Source: Alkalicoccus daliensis (GTDB lineage: Bacteria; Bacillota; Bacilli; Bacillales; Salisediminibacteriaceae). Taken from it: a DNA stretch of 64,000 nucleotides. The stretch is from the NCBI RefSeq assembly GCF_900103955.1, contig NZ_FNIL01000002.1:1-64000 (forward strand), written 5' to 3'. The notes beneath the pieces were generated by a model that had not been told where the DNA came from, searched no databases, and saw nothing but the letters and a program-made list of their open reading frames with translations. Of the stretch, positions 26,002 to 34,808 are shown piece by piece. The translations under genes and the position numbers were made by a program. Each line of letters begins with the position of its first letter. Position 1 is the first letter of the stretch.

Positions 26002-26250
26002 CCAGTATGTTTATAGAGTAAGGAATTTCTTATAATTATTATATACGATGTATAAGGTTCTCCTTCGCTTACCGGCGGAAGCTTGCCGTGGGGCTGGTCT
26101 TCAGCTATTTCTCCTGCCCCGAGGGCAGGAGAAAGGATCTTCAGACTGCGCTTGGATCCCACTGGCGTCACCGCCGGACACTCCGGTGAAATCACAGTTT
26201 CTTCGCAGAAAGATCAGTCTCTCAGTACTTTTCTTCCGGTAACATTTCTT
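26002..26250 (+). repeat. Repeat family A, copy A3
   Basis: Starts CAGTATGTTTATAGAGTAAGGAATTT, which matches the reverse complement of the A2 end (CAGACTGTTTATAAAGTAAG), continues GGTTCTCC...CTTACCGGCGGAAGCTTGCCGTGGGG, TCTTCAGCTATTT, GGATCTTCAGACTGCGCTTGGATCCCACTGGCGTCACCGCCGG, then diverges. It contains an internal hairpin CTCCTGCCC/GGGCAGGAG (about 26116-26133). The remainder to 26575 holds the degenerate B5 fragment and the start region of the next gene. Confidence 0.8.
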
Positions 26251-26379
26251 CTCCATTTTAGTGAATATAGATAAATTCATTCGTCAATTACACTTCGTGG
26301 TGAGGAACCTATTTTTAGATTAATTGGAAAATAAAGCTTATTCTCACCTAGTGTGCGCAAGAGCTAAGGCTGGCGGGAA

Positions 26380-26445
26380 GATTTGTGAAGGGCTAAAAGA
26401 AGCTGCAGTATTGCCTGGCTTTAATGAAACTTTTACGTTTAAATC
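26380..26445 (+). repeat. Degenerate family B fragment (B5)
   Basis: GAAGCTGCAGTATTGCCTGG and CTTTAATGAAACTTTTACG align with the family B end block GAAGCAGCAGTATTACTTC / TTTTAGCGGAACTTTTATT. Weak but collinear. Confidence 0.4.
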
Positions 26446-26575
26446 TATCTTATGTAAAAGAAAAATAGGTACAAAGTTCTTGTTAAAGAGAATTAATTTT
26501 AAAAAATTGTTTCTATTAGTGAACAAAAGGGGTATAATATCCACAATAGGGAACGACAGGGAGGTCTTTGGGCTG

Positions 26576-27007
26576 ATGAAAAAAGAGTGGTGGATAGTAG
26601 GGGGAACGGGATTGGCCTGTGCGGGGATATGGCTGACTTTATTGTTTACTATCTTTGTAGACGATGAAACGGCAGAAAGCTCCATGAGTGCTGAGGCAGA
26701 CAGTGAGCTTACAGCATTTTTCACTGAAGAATTTAAAGAGGAAACTGATATGGAGCAGCAGGAGCCCCCTTTAACTGAAGAGAAAGATATTAATGAGCCG
26801 GAAGAGTTTGCAGAAGAAAATGCGGAAGATGCCTACACAGTAGAAGCCCCAGTTGAAATCGAAAATCTGAACTTGGAAAGAATCCAGGAAGATGGCTTAG
26901 CTGTGAATGACGTGAAACTTATCTCTCCAGATCAGACAATGTCCATTGATGAGATATTGGAAGTACTCGTAGAACTTGAAGATCAAATAGAAGAAGTAAA
27001 CGAATAG
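26576..27007 (+). CDS. Small membrane-anchored acidic protein, unknown function
   Basis: 143 residues beginning MKKEWWIVGGTGLACAGIW, with one N-terminal membrane helix (about 5-27), followed by an exceptionally acidic extracellular or cytoplasmic region (multiple E/D clusters) that ends in a helical segment DQTMSIDEILEVLVELEDQIEEVNE (residues about 119-143). No cysteine lipobox. The start at 26576 has GGGAGG 12 bases upstream; the frame is open further upstream but that part covers repeat sequence. Stands between EzrA and the cysteine desulfurase with its own terminator. Not recognised; acidity suggests a salt-adapted secreted or surface domain. Confidence 0.65.
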   Translation: MKKEWWIVGGTGLACAGIWLTLLFTIFVDDETAESSMSAEADSELTAFFTEEFKEETDMEQQEPPLTEEKDINEPEEFAEENAEDAYTVEAPVEIENLNLERIQEDGLAVNDVKLISPDQTMSIDEILEVLVELEDQIEEVNE

Positions 27008-27014
27008 TACTAAG

Positions 27015-27050
27015 TAAAAAGTGCCTTAAATCAGGGCGCTTTTTATTTTG
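27015..27050 (+). terminator. Terminator of the acidic membrane protein gene
   Basis: AAAAAGTGCCTT / AGGGCGCTTTTT stem with T-rich tail, 8 bp after the stop. Confidence 0.75.
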
Positions 27051-27597
27051 CTGATAGATCCTGAAAAATCAGTACTATTTTTACAGTGCAGTTTAAGAAA
27101 AAAATCACCCGTTCAGGTATACCTTTCCAGCAAATATAATGAAACACTAAACTGTATGTGACGAGGATGAGGACGCAGAGAGAAGCCAGCACAGTATGAG
27201 AAGCCATTAAGTAAAAGCCGGACAGCGCCTAAATTAGAGGGAACCACCCTCCTCCGAAAGTACAACAGCGATTTAAACTCAATTATTTGCAAGAGGATAA
27301 ATAAAAGTCTGACGGAAATAAAATCCCTAAGACCCAGAGGCAGAAGTTTCCGGTTAATAGTGCTTAACTGACAGGATTTATAAATAATAGTGCTGCTATA
27401 AGAAAAGCAGGTCTGCAACTCTTTCCCTGCAGCGGAGGACCTCGTCCAGGAAAGCTCGGTTTCGAGGGAAGTTTCTTTTTATCAATAATGAATATTAAGA
27501 GAGTTGAAAAATTTTTCAGCAGTGTTCCACCTGTTCAAAAGCAAAGGTATGTGGTACTATCAATCGTTGAATCAGCGTTAATAAAGGAGCAGTCTAA
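27051..27597. other. Gene-free interval before the cysteine desulfurase
   Basis: About 550 bp with no supported ORF on either strand. It contains ACCCTCCTCCGAAAGTACAAC (about 27246-27266) and GCAGCGGAGGACC...GAAAGCTCGGTTTCGAGGG (27431-27470), which vaguely resemble pieces of families A and B, so it is probably decayed repeat material. The nifS-like gene's promoter should lie near 27500-27570 but no convincing boxes were found. Confidence 0.4.
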
Positions 27598-28734
27598 ATG
27601 ATTTACTTAGATAACAGCGCTACTACTAAACCTTGGAAATCTGTGCTGGAAACTTATACGCAGGTTTCAGAAAAATACTTTGCGAATCCTTCTTCACTTC
27701 ATCCACTGGGGGCAGAAGCAGAAAGACTGCTGATGCAGGCAAGAAAACAGACTGCAGAACTGCTGAAAGTGGCTCCTGAAGAAGTGATTTTTACCTCTGG
27801 AGCGACAGAAGGAAATAATATAGCAATTCAAGGAGCGGTCAATGCTAATAAAGGACGAGGACGCCATATTATTACTACCGCTATAGAACATCCTTCTGTT
27901 TTAAGGACGATGAATCACCTGGAAGAAAGAGGGTTCGAGGTCACCTATCTCTTTCCGGATAAAGAGGGAAGAGTGAAGGCTTCCCAAGTGGCAGAGAAAG
28001 TGAGAAAAGATACTATTCTCGTATCTGTAATGCATGTTAATAATGAAACAGGCAGCATTCAGCCGATCAAAGAAATTGGAAAGGTTCTTACAAATCATTC
28101 TAAAGTGCTTTTTCACGTAGATAATGTGCAAGGCATAGGTAAGGTTCCGTTAAATATAAAAAATGCAGGAATTGACCTTCTTACTATTTCCGGCCACAAG
28201 TTTCATGGAGTAAAAGGGAGCGGAGTTCTTTTCGCAAAACGGAATATCAATCTTGTTCCACTTTATTTTGGAGGCACACAGGAAAGAGCGCTGCGGGCAG
28301 GGACTGAAAGCACTGCAGGAGCAGCAGCATTAGCGAAAGCGCTGCGAATGACGCTTGATAGAGAACCTGAAAATAGAAATATGAAAAACAGACTGGAAAA
28401 GTTAGCATCTGAACTATCGAAATACAACGAAATTATAATTAATTCACCAGTTTTGCGGGCGCCGCACATACTAAACTTTTCGGTCATTGGGAGAAAGCCG
28501 GAATCAATTGTATCCGCCCTTGCAGAGAAAAATATTTATGTGTCGACAACTTCAGCCTGCAGTTCCAAAGATTCGGAAGAAAGCATTGTATTAAAAGCAA
28601 TGGGGTTACCTGAGGAAAGAACAACTTCTTCTTTAAGAATTTCCCTCAGCCTCGATACGACAGATAAAGAAATATCAGATTTTTTAAAGAGCTGGAAAGA
28701 AATTTATTACGAGGTTTTAAAAGTGGGAGGATAA
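27598..28734 (+). CDS. Cysteine desulfurase (NifS/NifZ-like, partner of ThiI)
   Basis: 378 residues, fold-type I PLP enzyme. Visible: YLDNSATT N-terminus, TSGATEGNN, the PLP Lys in ISGHKFHGVKGSGVL, and the active-site Cys in YVSTTSACSSKD. It takes sulfur from cysteine and hands it on as a persulfide. It ends 2 bp before thiI, so the likely acceptor is ThiI for 4-thiouridine in tRNA, as for B. subtilis NifZ. SD AAAGGAG before ATG. Confidence 0.94.
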   Translation: MIYLDNSATTKPWKSVLETYTQVSEKYFANPSSLHPLGAEAERLLMQARKQTAELLKVAPEEVIFTSGATEGNNIAIQGAVNANKGRGRHIITTAIEHPSVLRTMNHLEERGFEVTYLFPDKEGRVKASQVAEKVRKDTILVSVMHVNNETGSIQPIKEIGKVLTNHSKVLFHVDNVQGIGKVPLNIKNAGIDLLTISGHKFHGVKGSGVLFAKRNINLVPLYFGGTQERALRAGTESTAGAAALAKALRMTLDREPENRNMKNRLEKLASELSKYNEIIINSPVLRAPHILNFSVIGRKPESIVSALAEKNIYVSTTSACSSKDSEESIVLKAMGLPEERTTSSLRISLSLDTTDKEISDFLKSWKEIYYEVLKVGG

Positions 28735-28736
28735 TA

Positions 28737-29945
28737 ATGAAATATGAAATGATTCTGGTACGCTATGCTGAGATGGCAATCAAAGGGAAAAATCGGAAAC
28801 ACTTTGAAAAGCAGCTCGAGCAGAATATCCGCAGGCAGTTAAAGGATTACGCTGACGTGAAAATTAAGCGTACCTTTGGAAGGATGTATATTGAATTAAA
28901 CGAAGAACCGCTGAAAGAAGTATGCGAACTTTTGAAAGATATTTTTGGCATTTCTTCGTTCAGTCCAGTAGTAAAGACAGAATTAAACGAAGCTGCGATT
29001 GCAGAAGCGGCTCTTATGGTGACAAGAGACAGTTTAAATGAAAAAGAAGGATCATTCAAAGTTGCTGTAAGGAGAATAAATAAGAAATTCCCTACAGGTT
29101 CACAGGAGATGAATCAGCGGATCAGTAAAGCCGTATTGATCCAGATGGAAAACCTGTCAGTGGACCTTCATCAGCCGGATGTGGAGCTGAAGGTAGAGAT
29201 TCGGGAGGAAGCTGCTTATATTTCCGGCGGGGTGATCCGCGGAGCGGGCGGGCTTCCCGTAGGGACAGGAGGACGCGCTCTGCTGCTCCTTTCAGGTGGT
29301 ATCGACAGTCCAGTAGCCGGCTACCTCGCGATGAAGCGGGGAGTTACTTTGGAGGCGATTCATTTTCACAGCCCGCCTTATACGAATGAACGGGCGCTGC
29401 AGAAAGTTGAGGACCTCACGAATATTCTTACACGGTACGGAGGAAAGATTAAGCTGCATATTGTGCCTTTTACAGAGTCACAGCTCGCGATTCATCAGCA
29501 GATCCCGGATAATTGCGAGATTACAGTTATGCGCAGGTTTATGCTTCGAATCGCAGCGGAAATGGCAGAACAAAATAACCAGAAAGCTTTGATTACCGGA
29601 GAAAGCCTCGGACAGGTAGCGAGCCAGACGCTGGACAGCATGTATACGATTAACAGTGTCACTGCTATGCCGGTACTGCGTCCACTTATTACAATGGATA
29701 AAATGGAAGTAATTGAAATTGCCGAAAAAATTAATACTTATCAAACTTCAATTCTTCCCTATGAAGACTGCTGTACTATTTTTCTTCCTGCGGATCCAAA
29801 AACGAAACCAAACGAGAAAAAAGTTTCGTATTATGAAAGTTTTATGGACGTAGACGAGTATGTTAATAAAGCAGTAGAAGGCATCAGAACGATTGAATTA
29901 ACTGGAAAAAGAGAGCAGGATATAGAAATGGAAAATCTGCTTTAG
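28737..29945 (+). CDS. thiI: tRNA 4-thiouridine sulfurtransferase ThiI
   Basis: 402 residues. N-terminal ferredoxin-like and THUMP domains (to about 165; GRMYIELNEE, VKVAVRRINKKFPTGSQEM), then a PP-loop AANH domain with LLLLSGGIDSPVAGYLAMKRG. It adenylates U8 of tRNA and inserts sulfur. It lacks the C-terminal rhodanese domain of E. coli ThiI, as do Bacillus ThiI proteins, which fits the dedicated desulfurase immediately upstream. The genes are effectively contiguous, so cotranslated. Confidence 0.95.
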   Translation: MKYEMILVRYAEMAIKGKNRKHFEKQLEQNIRRQLKDYADVKIKRTFGRMYIELNEEPLKEVCELLKDIFGISSFSPVVKTELNEAAIAEAALMVTRDSLNEKEGSFKVAVRRINKKFPTGSQEMNQRISKAVLIQMENLSVDLHQPDVELKVEIREEAAYISGGVIRGAGGLPVGTGGRALLLLSGGIDSPVAGYLAMKRGVTLEAIHFHSPPYTNERALQKVEDLTNILTRYGGKIKLHIVPFTESQLAIHQQIPDNCEITVMRRFMLRIAAEMAEQNNQKALITGESLGQVASQTLDSMYTINSVTAMPVLRPLITMDKMEVIEIAEKINTYQTSILPYEDCCTIFLPADPKTKPNEKKVSYYESFMDVDEYVNKAVEGIRTIELTGKREQDIEMENLL

Positions 29946-29957
29946 CATTAACATTGA

Positions 29958-29999
29958 AGAAACCGTCCAGCTTTCCTCTGAGACGGTTTCTTTGTCGTT
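29958..29999 (+). terminator. Terminator of the desulfurase-thiI operon
   Basis: GAAACCGTC / GACGGTTTC stem followed by TTTGTCGTTTT, 14 bp after thiI. Confidence 0.8.
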
Positions 30000-30056
30000 T
30001 TGCTTGCGAAAGATATAGTGTAAAAGCATAATATAGGAAGAGAGGAGAGAGAATGG

Positions 30057-31637
30057 ATGGGCACAATTTGGTATGGAGGATTCGTACGTCCGCTGACCGA
30101 TAAAGAAGCAGCAGCAAATGCAGTTTTCACGGAAAACGGAACGATTATTGCAGTAGGAGAAGAGAAAAAAATAAGAGAACTTCATAAGGACAAGATTGAA
30201 AAAGAAGTAGACTTAAATGGACATACAATGTATCCAGGCTTTACAGATAGTCATTTACATATGATCGGACATGGAGAAAAACTGCTGAAATTAGATGTGT
30301 CGGAAATAACGAGCCTGAAAGATCTGAAAAAAATCTTAAAGGAAAAAGCCGCTGCAACGCCTGCAGGGGAATGGGTAATGGCAGAGGGATTCAATGAAAA
30401 CCTTTATGAAAATCATACGGTACCTGACAGGGAATTCCTTGATACAGTGACATCAGAGCATCCGGTAATGCTTACTCGTGTCTGCAGGCATGCCATGGTT
30501 ACGAATTCAAAAGGACTTTCACTGGCTGGAATTACAAAAGCCGCTTCCGATCCGGACGGAGGAAGAATTGAACGCTTTTCAAATGGAGAGCCCACAGGCT
30601 ATCTGCATGATCAGGCACAGGAATTCCTGAAGAAAGTACTCCCTCCGATTGATAAGAGCTATGTAAAACGGGCACTCGAGGTAAGTCTGGAGGATTTGTA
30701 CAGGAGCGGTTTCACAGGCGGCCATACAGAAGACTTGTTTTATTATAACGAACCGCAGGAAACACTCGATGTATTCAACGAAGTGATTTCCGGTTCAAAG
30801 AAATTCAGGGCAAACCTGCTTGTCCATCACGAAGCTGCCGACACAGTTTTAACACAAAAACACACAAATCCATTCGTTGAACCAGGATCGGTAAAAATAT
30901 TTCTGGATGGAGCGCTTGGAGGAAGAACAGCCCTGCTGAGTGAGCCATATAATGATGATCCGTCTACCAAGGGCGTAGCGATTCATTCGCAGGAGGAACT
31001 TTCTGCTATCGTTTCTGCAGCAAGAAAGTTTGATATGCCCGTAGCAATCCATACGATTGGAGATGCAGCTCTTGAAAGAGCTGTAACTGCTTTGGAAGCA
31101 CATCCTGTGCCAGACGGAAAGAGGGACAGACTTATTCATCTCCAGGTAACAAGGCCGGAACTCAGGGCCAGACTGCAGAAGCTGCCAGTAGTTCTGGATA
31201 TTCAGCCGAGGTTTGTAGCTTCTGATTTTCCCTGGGTAGTAGAGCGGCTTGGAAAAGAAAGATTAAGGGACTGCTTTGCATGGAAAACGCTATTGAAAGA
31301 AGGACTGATGTGTGCAGGAGGATCTGATGCACCGATAGAGCCAATTCATCCGCTGCTTGGGATTCATGCGGCGGTGACGAGAAGAAAGCCGGAAGAAGCA
31401 CATGAAGGCTATCAGCCGGAAGAAAAACTCAGTTTATTTGAAGCACTTCAGCTCTTTACTGCGGGAAGCGCAAAAGCAGTCAGCCGTGAACATGATCTTG
31501 GTCTGATAGCGCCAGGATATAAAGCAGATTTTACCATTTTGGAAAAAGATTTATTCGCGCTGGCACCTGATGAGTGGCTGAATGTAAAAGTTACAAAAAC
31601 GGTGGTAGATGAAACAGTAATGTATGAGCTGAAGTAA
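30057..31637 (+). CDS. Amidohydrolase 3-family metal-dependent hydrolase (YtcJ-like)
   Basis: 526 residues. Amidohydrolase TIM barrel with PGFTDSHLHMIGHGE (metal-binding HxH), carboxylated-Lys region, MPVAIHTIGDAALERAV (His), LIHLQ (His) and CAGGSDAPIEP (Asp). The family includes exoenzyme-regulatory AepA and various deacylases/imidases; substrate is unknown. B. subtilis has a similar gene (ytcJ) in the same neighbourhood. Start ATG at 30057 with AGAGGAG upstream; a second ATG at 30053 is in a different frame. Confidence 0.88.
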   Translation: MGTIWYGGFVRPLTDKEAAANAVFTENGTIIAVGEEKKIRELHKDKIEKEVDLNGHTMYPGFTDSHLHMIGHGEKLLKLDVSEITSLKDLKKILKEKAAATPAGEWVMAEGFNENLYENHTVPDREFLDTVTSEHPVMLTRVCRHAMVTNSKGLSLAGITKAASDPDGGRIERFSNGEPTGYLHDQAQEFLKKVLPPIDKSYVKRALEVSLEDLYRSGFTGGHTEDLFYYNEPQETLDVFNEVISGSKKFRANLLVHHEAADTVLTQKHTNPFVEPGSVKIFLDGALGGRTALLSEPYNDDPSTKGVAIHSQEELSAIVSAARKFDMPVAIHTIGDAALERAVTALEAHPVPDGKRDRLIHLQVTRPELRARLQKLPVVLDIQPRFVASDFPWVVERLGKERLRDCFAWKTLLKEGLMCAGGSDAPIEPIHPLLGIHAAVTRRKPEEAHEGYQPEEKLSLFEALQLFTAGSAKAVSREHDLGLIAPGYKADFTILEKDLFALAPDEWLNVKVTKTVVDETVMYELK

Positions 31638-31680
31638 TTCAGGTGAACTGCTGGAGTCTTAAAAAAGTCAACTGCAAAGA

Positions 31681-31716
31681 AAAGCAGCAGCTTTATTTAT
31701 ATAAAGCTGCTGCTTA
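31681..31716. terminator. Bidirectional terminator between the amidohydrolase and NAD kinase genes
   Basis: AAGCAGCAGCTTTA / TAAAGCTGCTGCTT perfect stem. T-rich on the minus strand (TGCTTTTCTTTG), so it most clearly serves the leftward NAD kinase gene. Confidence 0.75.
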
Positions 31717-31721
31717 CAGGA

Positions 31722-32519
31722 TTAAAGAAAACTTCTTTTTACTTTATGATAAAACAGGTTGTCCTTCATGCGGAGAGTCTTTACCACTCTGTCTGAAACT
31801 TTTACTTTCATATCATAATTATGGCGGACTCCCATTGCTTCGTTATCAATCCCGACAATAGGATGATCATTTCCATCCTGAACAATTTTCAGGTGAAGTT
31901 CTCTTTCTTTCCCGAGTACCAGCGGAGATCCGAGCGTTCTATACTGGTTATTATTCACAGAAGCCATTTCCGTCAGCTGCATGGAAGGAAGTTTAGGATC
32001 CACTATTGCGCCGCCGAGGGATTTGTTATAAGCAGTGCTTCCAGTCGGGGTTGCTACAAGAAGTCCATCTCCCCGGAAAGTTTCAAAGTACAGATTATCA
32101 ATATATACATCTATAACGAAAGTTTTAATAATATTGGAGCGCAGAGACAATTCATTAATACAATGGAAACTATTTAAGCCGTCAATCGTAACTTCAAGAG
32201 TAGGATACTTGAGTACTTCCACATTATCTGACTGCATCGCCAGTTCCATACGCTCTAAATCATCAATCGAAAAGTCTGTATAAAAACCCATACCTCCATT
32301 ATTAACGCCGATGTAGAGTGCATCTTCACGGAAATGTGTTTTTTGAAGTGCCTGGAGGAAAGTGCCATCATTTCCAAAGCTTATAATTATATTTGCATCC
32401 TCAGGGCGTTCTACTTGCTGATAGCCATATTTGCGGCCGAGTTCACGGACTTTTTGTACTTTCTTTTCAAGTTCTTCATCTTTTTTGTAAAACAGATATA
32501 CCTTTTTTCGATCAGTCAT
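31722..32519 (-). CDS. nadK: NAD kinase (NadK2/PpnKB-like)
   Basis: 265 residues. Similar along its length to B. subtilis YtdI/NadK2: HCINELSLRSNIIKTFVIDVYID, FRGDGLLVATPTGSTAYNKSLGGAIVDP and a C-terminal KVKRSFL. It phosphorylates NAD to NADP. The usual GGDGTF nucleotide/catalytic motif reads GNDGTFLQ, keeping the Asp but replacing the second Gly. Start ATG at 32519 (MTDRKKVYLFYK) chosen by family alignment with GAAAGGA upstream; an ATG four codons earlier overlaps the SD. Divergent from sppA. Confidence 0.9.
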   Translation of the reverse strand: MTDRKKVYLFYKKDEELEKKVQKVRELGRKYGYQQVERPEDANIIISFGNDGTFLQALQKTHFREDALYIGVNNGGMGFYTDFSIDDLERMELAMQSDNVEVLKYPTLEVTIDGLNSFHCINELSLRSNIIKTFVIDVYIDNLYFETFRGDGLLVATPTGSTAYNKSLGGAIVDPKLPSMQLTEMASVNNNQYRTLGSPLVLGKERELHLKIVQDGNDHPIVGIDNEAMGVRHNYDMKVKVSDRVVKTLRMKDNLFYHKVKRSFL

Positions 32520-32633
32520 ATATTGCAGCATCCTTTCTGTCTCAGTTTTCTCGGAAGTACAATATTATCATATCAAACTGAGGCATGATTCGCAGTAAAA
32601 GAGAGTTTAGATATTATGAAGGAGGAATTACAC

Positions 32634-33626
32634 ATGGATTTAAAAAGATGGATAGCTCTGATAGCAGTATTCGCTATCATTGCAGTCTCAGCTGTTATTG
32701 GCTTCACTACTGCCGGTACCCAGACGGAAGAAGAGGGGGGAGGATTTTTTGGAATGGCAGATGAACCTGTCCAGGAACGGACAATTGATGCAGGTACCGA
32801 AAGCGGCAAAATCGCTGTCATCCGGATCGAAGGAGTGCTCCAGGATGGAGCCGGCGGTGGGATTTTCAGCCCTGGCTACAATCATCAGCTCCTGCTGGAC
32901 CAGCTTGAATATGCAGCGCAGGATGGCAGTGTAGACGGTGTTATACTTAGAGTCAATACTCCTGGTGGAGGAGTAGTGGAAAGTGATGAAATTCATAATA
33001 GAATTGTGGAGCTGCGGGATGATTATTCTAAGGACGTATATGTATCCATGGGTTCACAGGCGGCAAGCGGCGGCTACTATGTAGCTGCTCCGGCGGATCA
33101 GATTTTTGCAAATGGCCAGACAATCACAGGATCACTAGGTGTGATTATGCAGTCAATCAATTTTGCAGAATTAGCAGAAGAATGGGGAATTGAAGATAAT
33201 ACGATTAAAAGTGGAGAATTCAAGGACATTATGTCAGCTACCCGTGAAATGACAGAAGCAGATGAAGAAATTCTTCAGTCGATTGTAGATGATGCGTATG
33301 AGCAGTTTGTTGATGTGATTGAAGCAGGACGTGATCTCAGCCGAGAGGAAGTATTGGAATTAGCGGACGGCCGCATTTATACAGGTTCTCAGGCAATGGA
33401 AAACGGACTCGTAGACCAGCTTGGTAATTTGGATGAGACAATCGATGCGATGCGGGAAAACTTAGGTAGAGATGCAGATGTAGTTGAATATGAACAGGGA
33501 TTTGGCATAGGCTCTTTTCTTAATATGACTGCAGATAATATTTTTGAACAGCGGCAGGTGAATCAACTCACTGACTGGTTGAATAAAAATCAGGGCAGCA
33601 GACTATTATATCTTTATACAGACTGA
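32634..33626 (+). CDS. sppA: Signal peptide peptidase SppA
   Basis: 330 residues, S49 family. N-terminal membrane anchor (about 6-26), then the protease domain with nucleophile Ser145 in SQAASGGYYVA and general base Lys197 in KSGEFKDIM, the Ser-Lys dyad of Gram-positive SppA. It degrades remnant signal peptides at the membrane and may contribute to envelope stress resistance. ATG at 32634 preceded by GGAGG; a further upstream ATG (32616) overlaps the SD. Followed at 12 bp by the RDD gene. Confidence 0.95.
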   Translation: MDLKRWIALIAVFAIIAVSAVIGFTTAGTQTEEEGGGFFGMADEPVQERTIDAGTESGKIAVIRIEGVLQDGAGGGIFSPGYNHQLLLDQLEYAAQDGSVDGVILRVNTPGGGVVESDEIHNRIVELRDDYSKDVYVSMGSQAASGGYYVAAPADQIFANGQTITGSLGVIMQSINFAELAEEWGIEDNTIKSGEFKDIMSATREMTEADEEILQSIVDDAYEQFVDVIEAGRDLSREEVLELADGRIYTGSQAMENGLVDQLGNLDETIDAMRENLGRDADVVEYEQGFGIGSFLNMTADNIFEQRQVNQLTDWLNKNQGSRLLYLYTD

Positions 33627-33637
33627 GGTGAAGCAGG

Positions 33638-34177
33638 ATGACAGAAGAACATGAACAGTTCGAAGAGAGAGAGTTAAATGAGCAAGCGCAAATAGAAGAA
33701 TACGCACGAGCTGGATTCTGGATGAGATTCTGGGCTTACTCGGTGGATATTTTAGCCACATTTTCCATAAGTGCAGCTGTACTTAGTATATTTTTCTTGA
33801 CCACAGGCGGTGCTGATCCTAACCTGCTTACATTTTCTCTGAGTGGGATGCTGAGCGGTGCGGTTACCTTCTTATACTTTATTTTACTTACGAAATTTTT
33901 TGGGCAGACGCTTGGGAAAATGCTTTTTGGTCTGCGGGTAATAAGTAAAAGCAAAACAGAAGTAACATGGGGAGATATTTTATTCAGAGAATTAGTGGGG
34001 CGATTTTTACACCGCTTCCTGTTTGTGACGAATATTCTCTACCTGATTGTAGCTTTTCACCCGGAAAAGCGCGGAATTCACGATTATTTGGGGGGTACCG
34101 TAGTAATTCTGGAAAAAAGAGGGATAGTGAAAGTTTATCGGGAGCATCCTCCTGTGGAATCCGCCGCGCACGTATGA
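33638..34177 (+). CDS. yteJ: RDD-family membrane protein (YteJ-like)
   Basis: 179 residues with three to four membrane helices in an RDD domain (AGFWMRFWAYSVDIL with Arg and Asp, GQTLGKMLFGLRV, LFRELVGRFLHRFLF, HPEKRGIHDYLGGT). Function is not established; it forms a conserved pair with sppA, 12 bp downstream, and in B. subtilis YteJ has been linked to control of SppA activity. SD GAGGTG before ATG. In B. subtilis ytfI/ytfJ follow; here tpx follows directly. Confidence 0.88.
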   Translation: MTEEHEQFEERELNEQAQIEEYARAGFWMRFWAYSVDILATFSISAAVLSIFFLTTGGADPNLLTFSLSGMLSGAVTFLYFILLTKFFGQTLGKMLFGLRVISKSKTEVTWGDILFRELVGRFLHRFLFVTNILYLIVAFHPEKRGIHDYLGGTVVILEKRGIVKVYREHPPVESAAHV

Positions 34178-34207
34178 TAGGGTAATAATATAAAGGAGGA
34201 CGAACTT

Positions 34208-34702
34208 ATGACACAAATAACATTTAAACAAAATCCAGTTACACTAACAGGAGAGCAGAAGCAGCCAGGTGATAAGGCACCGTCCTTTACCGTGCTCGGG
34301 ACAGACTTGTCAGAAGTGAACTTTGAGCCGGGGAACGGGAAAAAAATCCTGCTGAGTGTGGTGCCGTCTATCGACACAGGCACTTGTGATAAACAAACAA
34401 GAAAATTCAACGAAGAAGTATCTCAGGTGGAAGGAGCAGAAATCTGGACGATCAGTGCAGACCTTCCGTTTGCCCAGCGGCGCTGGTGCGCAGCAGCAGA
34501 CCTTGAAAATGCGAAAGTTTTCTCAGACCACCGCGACCTTGATTTCGGAAAGAAATTTGGTGTGGTGATTGATGAAATGAGATTATTATCCCGCTCTGTG
34601 TTTGTTATTGACGAGCAGGGAACGATCACTTACGTTGAATATGTAGAAGAAGTAAGCGAACATGTAAATTATGAAAAAGCATTGGAAGCGTTAAAAGCAT
34701 AA
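34208..34702 (+). CDS. tpx: Thiol peroxidase Tpx
   Basis: 164 residues, atypical 2-Cys peroxiredoxin. Peroxidatic Cys60 in VPSIDTGTCDKQT and resolving Cys93 in RRWCAA give the Tpx-specific disulfide pair. It reduces alkyl hydroperoxides with thioredoxin. SD AAAGGAGG before ATG. 30 bp after yteJ, so possibly cotranscribed with sppA-yteJ. Confidence 0.97.
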   Translation: MTQITFKQNPVTLTGEQKQPGDKAPSFTVLGTDLSEVNFEPGNGKKILLSVVPSIDTGTCDKQTRKFNEEVSQVEGAEIWTISADLPFAQRRWCAAADLENAKVFSDHRDLDFGKKFGVVIDEMRLLSRSVFVIDEQGTITYVEYVEEVSEHVNYEKALEALKA

Positions 34703-34710
34703 CCTGGAAG

Positions 34711-34741
34711 ACCGGTGTAGTTCCTTACATCGGTTTTTTCA
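34711..34741 (+). terminator. Terminator of tpx
   Basis: ACCGGTGTA / TACATCGGT stem followed by TTTTTTC, 8 bp after the stop. Confidence 0.8.
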
Positions 34742-34808
34742 TTTGTAATCGCTTTACAATCAGGCGGTTTGCAGCGCAGAAAGAATATATAGGGGAGAAG
34801 GGAACGAC

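Noticed and set aside
27113-27418. Minus-strand 101-residue ORF before the desulfurase gene
   Set aside because: No SD, Ser/Leu/Arg-rich with no recognisable features; lies in decayed repeat-like sequence.
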